Program-made: the position numbers and the translations under genes
Origin: an uncultured Opitutales bacterium
Lineage (GTDB): Bacteria; Verrucomicrobiota; Verrucomicrobiia; Opitutales; Seribacteraceae
Direction: 5' to 3'
Assembly (NCBI GenBank): GCA_938091675.1
Contig: CALKMX010000055.1
Location: 1 to 51,229, forward strand
Length of the DNA stretch: 51,229 nt
Notes under the pieces: model-generated
Told to the model about the DNA's origin: nothing
The model's input: only the letters and a program-made list of their open reading frames with translations
Database searches by the model: none
Shown here: piece by piece, positions 44,717 to 51,229 of the stretch
Position numbering within the stretch: the first letter of the stretch is position 1
How the letters are laid out: each line of letters starts with the position of its first letter

Positions 44717-47700
44717 TCAATGGGGATGAGCGGTCAACAGTTCATCGGGACTGTAAAACCCTTGCTTGCCCTTGATCTCCGTACGAACTTTACTGACCTG
44801 CCAGGGAAGAATTGGTTCGGTCTTGTTACCAAAGGAATTCCTGATGAAAGTAAGCACAGCCGCTGCGTCATAATCATTGAGCAGGCTTTCAAATGGAGTC
44901 ATGGGTACTAAGCCTGGGTATTGTCTGCCTTTTACTTCGATGGGTCCCATCAGTCCCTTGAGAGTGAGCTTGATCAAGCGCTCGTTGTCACCATTCACCC
45001 ACATTGTGTCCGCGAGAGGAGGGAAACCGGCATCAGGAAGGCCCAATCCATTTTCCTGATGGCAGGTGCCACAGTAACCTTCTTTTTCATAGATTTCAGC
45101 ACCCTTCATGAACAAACGGGCTTCCGATAGGGACAGATGTTCAGGAGCATGGACGAGGTGCTTTTCCTCCACAAAGGTATCCAGGTTATTTTGAAGTGCA
45201 CCCTCCGCATAGTTGAGACTTGAATTGTAAGAAGCGGAGACGCCTTTTTTTCTCACTTCGTCCACAATGGCCGTACCTTCCTGTCTGGGTAGGTAGGACG
45301 CTGCGGTTGCCGCGGCAAGTCGTACCCTGCCATGTTCGTCCTGAGCAGCTTTAGTCAGCAGGGTAGCTTCGTTTTCAAAATTATAGAAATTTTGTCGTAA
45401 AACCTGAACTGCGGCTGCTCTTACCCGATGATCTTTGGAACCCAGTAAATCTAAAAGCAGATCTTTATTTAAACGGTCTGCTCCCCAGCTGACCCACAGT
45501 GCTTCAAGTTTTAAACGATGATCTGCTTGAGAAGCAGCCCATTCTTTGGCTGCTTTGGCAACATGATTGGGGTTGCGGGTACGGAGCTCCCGGCGGGTAC
45601 GATAACGGGTACGTAGTTCCGGGAGTTTTAGGTTTTCCAAAAGTTCCGGGATGGACGCCCCATCAATCTTTGCTGGAGCAATGAGGGGGCGGGCGGGGTA
45701 GGTAATCCGGTAAATTCTTCCATGCACATGATCGCGGTTGGGGTCGCGTGCGTTGTGCTGCATATGGCCAATCAAGGCATTGTGCCAATCCACCACATAC
45801 AGGGAACCATCCGGAGCAAACTCCAGGTCAACCGGGCGGAAGTTGGTGTCGGTGGAAAAGAGTAAATCCTGCCGGTATTGCATCTTGAAACCTGGGTCAT
45901 CATCTATTTTTTGGTGCTGTTTGATGCCTAGAAATCCAATGTTGTTATTGATTAGAACATCCCCTTGAACTTCATCCGGGAAGTGCCTGCTGGATACAAT
46001 TTCCAACCCTGAGGTTGGTCGTACCTGATTGCTTTCCAGTAAGTTGTTTGCAGTCAAGTTTGCTCCATACCTTGCATTAATATTGCCCGGTAACATCCAT
46101 CCAAGGTTGGGCCCCGAAGTGAACAGAAAGAATTCCTGCCCATAAGCATCAACTGCGATTCCCCAGGGATTGGGAATTTTTAATTGGGCGTGCCTGGTGA
46201 GGCTTTTGTTTTGGGGGGAATAACGGAAGAATCCACCATTGGTTCCACGGATTGGACCAAATACCGTTTCCACATTGCTGTGCAGGAAAATGCCCTCGCC
46301 CATGAGGATTGCACCCGAAGGGTCCGCACAGAAGGCGGAGATTGCGTGGTGAGTGTCATGGTCATCAAATCCACTCAGGACTACCTCTTTTTGGTCATAA
46401 CGGTCGTCTCCATCGGTATCCTTAAGAAGTATGAGATTTGCTCCCTGGGAAACATAGACGCCGTCATGCGAAATTTCGAAACCGATGGGAATATGCAAAT
46501 CCTCGGCAAAGTTGGTTTGTTTGTCGGCTTTACCATCCTTGTCGGTATCCTCAAAAATGATCAGTTTGTCCTGAGGCTTGGGATCGCCAATGCGGTAATG
46601 TGGGTAACTTGCCATGGTGGCAACCCATAGCCTACCTTTATTGTCGAATGACATCTGTACGGGGTTTGCCAAATCAGGAAACCTTTTTTCGTCCGCAAAA
46701 AGCTCCACTTTGTAGCCGGGTGCGGTCTTAAGATATTTCACCGCTTCTTCACCGGGCGTGTATTTTAATTTACCCGCCTTGATATTGTCAGACCGGTAAT
46801 TGGTTTCCACCTTGGGCAGGCGGACTGTCCTTCGGTCTTCCTCCTCGAGATTGATGTTCCCAAAGTGCACCCCAGTTCTGTCCCAGTAACTTTTGCCACC
46901 CCATTGAGTGATGGCCATTCCGTAAATTTTGGAGTCCACATCCAGTCCGATTTGGTGTGCCCGCACGGATAAACGGTGCCACTTTCCTTTGCCAGGTAAA
47001 TTCCCCATCCTTCGACGCCCAGAGGTCCCATCAATTCCATAAGGAATTAAATTTTCACCCCAGAATGCACGATGCTCCCAGTTTCCATTATGGAATTGAA
47101 TCATGATTTGCTTGGGAGGATTCTTGGGGTCCAAGTAAACCCATGCGAAAAATTCCTCTTCCCGGTCGCTTACCTCGTGAGGGTAGCGGAATTGATCCAC
47201 CACCACCTGAGTACTTCCTTTGCCCTCTCTCAGTAATGATTTTTGCCCTGAAAGCACAGGTTCTGGTGCACCAACAAAATTCCATCCCGCACTTAAGCGG
47301 CTATTGCCGGGAGGTTCATCCTCAAAAAATAACCGGGTTCCCTGTCCAATACTGGCTGCCCAGATGGCCCGGTCTCGGATTTCCGTAAACTGGCGTGTTT
47401 TCTGAATTTCATAGGGATAGTTCTTGGGACCATATGGATTGTAACGCCTGCCGTAGACATGGACACCGTTGGGAACTTTAAAGTCATTCAGCCAGTAAAA
47501 GTTTTTATCCATGACTGCCTCGTGAACCGTAGACCTTCTTTTTTCATCCGGATTTCCCCTCCCGAAAATTTGGTCACACAAGAGCTTGGCGAGTTTTTGA
47601 TTTCCCTGCTCGTTCAGTAGTGCACCGTCAATGGTATGTCTCTCTCCCTCTTGGTACCAGGCGAGGGAAGGATGGTATGCATTCACAAAAGTAATTCTTT

Positions 47701-48334
47701 TCTTTTTGGCAATCTCGTGCATCGCCTGGGTGTAGAGATTAAGATTTGCATTTTGATTTTCGCCGGTGGTCACTCCTAGGGTTGGTTCGACAGCGGTCGG
47801 CGAAATCAATGCAATCAATGGCTGGGATTCCCCGTTATAACGCTGGCGGAGCGTGTGATCTATAAAGTAGGAAAGTTCTTTCTTGAACGCATCCAAGCCG
47901 TCAGGTCCAGAAAAGGAGGAATTGAAACCAAAGAATGCGAGGATGATGTCAGTCTGCAAACGGGTGAGCCACTGATCCGGGTTCTCAAAAAAGCCGGCGG
48001 GAGAACTTTTGGCCAAAAAGCGGGGAGGAACCAGGTTTTTAGCACCCGGAAAGGCAAATTGCTCCTCCTCGGGACGCCCAGGATGGGGACGAAAGCCAGG
48101 GGTGTTTCCTTCATCGCACATATTTCGAATGACCAGACGATGATGGGGAAAGCGTAACTGCATTTCTGTTTCGAAATGGCCGTAATGAATCATTCTTGAC
48201 CCCATACCCCCTCCGATCATGGAAATGTGGTGGTCCTTTTGCAGAGCGATTTTACCTTGAAGGTGTACACTCAAGGTAGTGAGAAAAAAGGACAAAAAGA
48301 GTATCCTAATGAAATGGAGTTGGGAGGAGACCAT
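44717..48334 (-). CDS. PVC-type multidomain protein: SGNH-like N-terminus, membrane-bound dehydrogenase propeller, HEAT-like region, C-terminal cytochrome c
   Basis: 1205 aa; signal peptide, HISMIGGGMGSRMIHYGHFE, APGYKVELFADEKRFPDLANPVQMSFDNKGRLWVATMASYP, DTDKDGKAD/DTDGDDRYD loops, C-term YCGTCHQENGLGLPDAGFPPLA (CxxCH). Confidence 0.88.
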   Translation of the reverse strand: MVSSQLHFIRILFLSFFLTTLSVHLQGKIALQKDHHISMIGGGMGSRMIHYGHFETEMQLRFPHHRLVIRNMCDEGNTPGFRPHPGRPEEEQFAFPGAKNLVPPRFLAKSSPAGFFENPDQWLTRLQTDIILAFFGFNSSFSGPDGLDAFKKELSYFIDHTLRQRYNGESQPLIALISPTAVEPTLGVTTGENQNANLNLYTQAMHEIAKKKRITFVNAYHPSLAWYQEGERHTIDGALLNEQGNQKLAKLLCDQIFGRGNPDEKRRSTVHEAVMDKNFYWLNDFKVPNGVHVYGRRYNPYGPKNYPYEIQKTRQFTEIRDRAIWAASIGQGTRLFFEDEPPGNSRLSAGWNFVGAPEPVLSGQKSLLREGKGSTQVVVDQFRYPHEVSDREEEFFAWVYLDPKNPPKQIMIQFHNGNWEHRAFWGENLIPYGIDGTSGRRRMGNLPGKGKWHRLSVRAHQIGLDVDSKIYGMAITQWGGKSYWDRTGVHFGNINLEEEDRRTVRLPKVETNYRSDNIKAGKLKYTPGEEAVKYLKTAPGYKVELFADEKRFPDLANPVQMSFDNKGRLWVATMASYPHYRIGDPKPQDKLIIFEDTDKDGKADKQTNFAEDLHIPIGFEISHDGVYVSQGANLILLKDTDGDDRYDQKEVVLSGFDDHDTHHAISAFCADPSGAILMGEGIFLHSNVETVFGPIRGTNGGFFRYSPQNKSLTRHAQLKIPNPWGIAVDAYGQEFFLFTSGPNLGWMLPGNINARYGANLTANNLLESNQVRPTSGLEIVSSRHFPDEVQGDVLINNNIGFLGIKQHQKIDDDPGFKMQYRQDLLFSTDTNFRPVDLEFAPDGSLYVVDWHNALIGHMQHNARDPNRDHVHGRIYRITYPARPLIAPAKIDGASIPELLENLKLPELRTRYRTRRELRTRNPNHVAKAAKEWAASQADHRLKLEALWVSWGADRLNKDLLLDLLGSKDHRVRAAAVQVLRQNFYNFENEATLLTKAAQDEHGRVRLAAATAASYLPRQEGTAIVDEVRKKGVSASYNSSLNYAEGALQNNLDTFVEEKHLVHAPEHLSLSEARLFMKGAEIYEKEGYCGTCHQENGLGLPDAGFPPLADTMWVNGDNERLIKLTLKGLMGPIEVKGRQYPGLVPMTPFESLLNDYDAAAVLTFIRNSFGNKTEPILPWQVSKVRTEIKGKQGFYSPDELLTAHPH

Positions 48335-48494
48335 TAGCTTTGGAAGATTAGTAAAATGGTTTTAAAGAGAGAGTTTGTATTCAAATATGACTGAAATACA
48401 ACTTTCAATAGCCAACCATGGGCAAATTAGGATACACAATGATAACCTCAAATAAGGGATATACGGAGACTAAAAAAGGTGGGAAGGTGCGGGG

Positions 48495-49205
48495 CTAGTC
48501 TCTGCGACCACCAATCAAACCCAACCGGAATGCCCAGTATACTAAGGTAAGTAAAGAAGTAACAAAGGCAGCCACATAAGTCATGGCTGCAGCGTTGAGA
48601 ACTTTACGGGCACCGTCCAATTCCTTCTCCGTTACATATCCACCTCGTTGCAAACAGGAAATGGCACGATTGCTTGCATCAAATTCCACTGGCAAGGTTA
48701 CAAGGGTGAAAACAGTTGTGCATCCAAAGAGCAATACACCCAACCAAGACAACGATGCACCGGTTGCGGACTGTACTCCTCCCATAAAAAAGGCTAACAT
48801 GATAACGATCATCGATAGACCGCCTCCGAGATTTGCCACGGGCACCCAAGCGGAGCGGAATCCGAGCAGGGCGTAGGATTGGGCGTGCTGTATCGCATGC
48901 CCAACCTCATGGGCAGCAACTCCAAAGGCAGCCATACTGTTGGAGTCATGAACGGACTGGCTGAGGCGAAGTGTCTTGGTGCGTGGATCGTAATGATCAC
49001 TCAACTCGCCAGGAACCCGCTCAATGCTAACATCGCTGATGTTGTTGTCTTTCAATATGTTGCGGGCAATATCGGCTCCCGTCAGGCGGGACCTGGTTGT
49101 GTATTGGCTGTATTTACGAAAGCGTCCTTTCGTGATACTGGAAGCATAGAGGCTCAGGCCCATGCCGATACCGATTACAAGAAGATAGAGGGGGTCAAAA
49201 ATCAT
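48495..49205 (-). CDS. zinc metallopeptidase (YugP-like, Zn_peptidase_2)
   Basis: MIFDPLYLLVIGIGMGLSLYASSITKGRFRKYS...SGxxAARxIL-like..DHYDPRTKTLRLS...AAHEVGHAIQHA; membrane segments; ATG 49205. Confidence 0.9.
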   Translation of the reverse strand: MIFDPLYLLVIGIGMGLSLYASSITKGRFRKYSQYTTRSRLTGADIARNILKDNNISDVSIERVPGELSDHYDPRTKTLRLSQSVHDSNSMAAFGVAAHEVGHAIQHAQSYALLGFRSAWVPVANLGGGLSMIVIMLAFFMGGVQSATGASLSWLGVLLFGCTTVFTLVTLPVEFDASNRAISCLQRGGYVTEKELDGARKVLNAAAMTYVAAFVTSLLTLVYWAFRLGLIGGRRD

Positions 49206-49394
49206 TTTTTGTGTTTTGTTTAGATATGGATTAAGCGAATCCCGCCTTGGTTTTTGCTTAATATATACCCTATCAATTTTATCCATTCGATCAAGCAAGA
49301 GTGGTATGCTGCGAGCGATAAACTTTTGGGTAAAGCAGTCTGTTTTCCTCGACTTTCCATTCCTCGAATCCTAACAAATTAAAATTTGTAATTT

Positions 49395-50882
49395 ATGAAT
49401 GCGAAGAAGATATACCTTGCCGTAGACCTTGGGGCGGAAAGCGGACGGGTACTTGCCGGAGAGTTTGACGGTGCATTTCTCAGTCTTAAGGTTATCCATT
49501 CTTTTCCCAATGGACCTATCAATTTAAACGGGTCCATCCATTGGAACACGGTGGGTTTATACGACCAGATCGTTATTGGACTGGCCAAGGCTCAGGCAAA
49601 ATATGGAAATTCTCTGATTTCGCTCGGGGTGGATAGTTGGGGTCTCGATTACGGTCATCTAGACGCACAGGGCAACCTTCTTGGCTTACCTTATCATTAC
49701 AGGGATGCCCGCACGGGTCCAATGATCGAAAAGGCACACTCCCTGGTACCCAAAGATGAGGCTTACGCCCGCACCGGTATACAGCCCCTTTTTATCAATA
49801 CTCTTTTTCAATTGATGTCCGAACAAGAGAAGGACCAAGCTTGCCTGTCTCAGTCGGACCGTCTGCTGTTTACTCCCGACTTGATCAATTTCTGGCTTAC
49901 TGGGCAAAAAGGAAACGAGATTACCATGGCCAGCACCAGTCAGATGCTCAATCAGCAGAGTCGTGATTGGGACAAAGAATTTTTGGATAAGCTGGGTATT
50001 CCCTCTCATATGCTGGGTGAGCTTTGGGAGCCAGGTCATTGCTTGGGGGAAGTAACTGGCGGTGCTCGTGAGAAAATTGGTTGCCAAAACTTGTCTGTTT
50101 TTACCGTAGGTTCACATGACACCGCATCGGCAGTTGCCGGGGTTCCCGCACTGGCAGGAGCTGATTTTGCCTATTTGAGTTCCGGTACCTGGTCCTTGAT
50201 GGGAGTGGAATTATCGGAGGCTTTGTGCGATCCCGAAAGTGCCCAATTGGGCTTCACCAATGAATTTGGAATCAGGCAGGACATTCGTTACCTGAAAAAT
50301 ATTAGTGGCTTGTGGATCGTTCAGGAATGCCGCAGGCATTGGCAAGCTAGCGGGGAGAACTTTGATTACGGTCAACTCACCAGCATGGCCCGTGAAGCCA
50401 CACCCTTCCGGGCCGTTCTAGATGTGGATGACCCCATATTTAGCACGATCGGGAAAATGCCGGAAAAAATTTCTGCCTATTGTCAGAAAACAAAGCAAAA
50501 CATGCCCCAGTCCAAGAATGAAAGCGTGCGTACAGCACTTGAGGGATTGGCTCTGAAATACCGGGAAGTTTTGGGGAATCTCCGCCAAAAAACCGGAAAG
50601 TCCTTAACCACCCTGCATATTGTTGGGGGTGGCACTCAGAATGAATTGCTTAATCAAATGACTGCAGATTCCACCGGTTGCGAAGTCATTGCCGGACCCA
50701 TTGAAGCAACCAGTGCCGGTAACTTGATCACTCAAATGATGGCTGGTGGGGATATCAACTCTCTTGAACAGGGAAGGGAGCTCATTTCCCAATCTTTTGA
50801 CTTAAAAAAATACCAGCCTGAGCACTCAGATTCCTGGGATCATGCGTACGGAAAAATGAAAGAGATTAAAAAATCTCGGTAA
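49395..50882 (+). CDS. rhaB: rhamnulokinase-like FGGY carbohydrate kinase
   Basis: YLAVDLGAESGRVLAGEFDG, SLGVDSWGLDYG, YRDART, VGSHDTASAVAGVPA, YLSSGTWSLMGVE, HIVGGGTQNELLNQMTADSTG. Confidence 0.9.
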   Translation: MNAKKIYLAVDLGAESGRVLAGEFDGAFLSLKVIHSFPNGPINLNGSIHWNTVGLYDQIVIGLAKAQAKYGNSLISLGVDSWGLDYGHLDAQGNLLGLPYHYRDARTGPMIEKAHSLVPKDEAYARTGIQPLFINTLFQLMSEQEKDQACLSQSDRLLFTPDLINFWLTGQKGNEITMASTSQMLNQQSRDWDKEFLDKLGIPSHMLGELWEPGHCLGEVTGGAREKIGCQNLSVFTVGSHDTASAVAGVPALAGADFAYLSSGTWSLMGVELSEALCDPESAQLGFTNEFGIRQDIRYLKNISGLWIVQECRRHWQASGENFDYGQLTSMAREATPFRAVLDVDDPIFSTIGKMPEKISAYCQKTKQNMPQSKNESVRTALEGLALKYREVLGNLRQKTGKSLTTLHIVGGGTQNELLNQMTADSTGCEVIAGPIEATSAGNLITQMMAGGDINSLEQGRELISQSFDLKKYQPEHSDSWDHAYGKMKEIKKSR

Positions 50883-50890
50883 AATAGGAA

Positions 50891-51229
50891 CTATTTTTCG
50901 TAAGCCTTTTGAAAGGCTTCGATCGCAGACTTTAAGGCATCCGCGGTTTTAGCGTCAGCACTCTGTTTACATTTCATCGCTGCGACCATGGCGGAATGGG
51001 CACCTTTCAAGAGTTCATCGTAGTTACTGGCAGAAGATTTGATGCGTTGTGTTAGGAAATATTCGGCAATTATTTTCTGAATTTTATTGGCATGGTCTTC
51101 CTTGGTAGTCACCCATCTGCTTAATTGATTCGCAGACTGGGCATCTTTTTTTCCGGCTAATTCATGAATCTGGGAAAACGCTTTTGCGATGGTGGTTTGA
51201 TCCTCGAGCATCTGGGTGAAACGGGCAGG
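50891..51229 (-). CDS. hypothetical protein, truncated by window edge
   Basis: frame stays open upstream of the tracked Met (PARFTQ-MLEDQTT...); helical, Lys/Ala-rich. Confidence 0.5.
   Translation of the reverse strand, partial: PARFTQMLEDQTTIAKAFSQIHELAGKKDAQSANQLSRWVTTKEDHANKIQKIIAEYFLTQRIKSSASNYDELLKGAHSAMVAAMKCKQSADAKTADALKSAIEAFQKAYEK

Noticed and set aside
48366-48407. TTGTATT...AATACAA inverted repeat upstream of the 1205-aa gene
   Set aside because: AT-rich, imperfect extension, no T-run; could be an operator but evidence is too weak.

Overview
Gene-dense chromosomal window of about 51 kb. It is mostly housekeeping genes and probably comes from the PVC superphylum (Verrucomicrobiota-like). 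That placement is an inference from a PVC-type large cytochrome/dehydrogenase, DapL, a Minf_1886-type protein and general protein similarity. I recognise aspS, dapL, fbaA-type aldolase, mutL, a lipoprotein aldose epimerase, glgP, a LysR regulator, a YggS-type PLP protein, a SNF2 helicase, alaS, leuB, nusA-infB-rbfA, dnaK, groES-groEL, lipA, a type IA topoisomerase, a class V aminotransferase with panD, lpxK, hemF-hemE, a pyridine-nucleotide disulfide oxidoreductase, a 1205-aa SGNH/dehydrogenase/cytochrome c fusion, a Zn-metallopeptidase and a rhamnulokinase. I saw no CRISPR array, rRNA, tRNA, prophage or transposon. The items most worth a second look are: (1) a possible terminator/anti-terminator leader upstream of nusA, where no rimP is present; (2) a cNMP-binding + pseudo-receiver + STAS-like protein whose usual phosphorylation sites are missing; (3) three alternating inverted copies of a GGTGTGACAC-like motif between rbfA and dnaK, plus a 7-codon uORF overlapping the dnaK start; (4) a MutL lacking the canonical DQHA(X)2E(X)4E nuclease motif; (5) a Cys-less FmdB-like protein coupled to lipA; (6) a small protein that looks like an integrase arm domain joined to an excisionase-like HTH; (7) general scarcity of canonical Shine-Dalgarno sequences. 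All were read by eye, with no database search.
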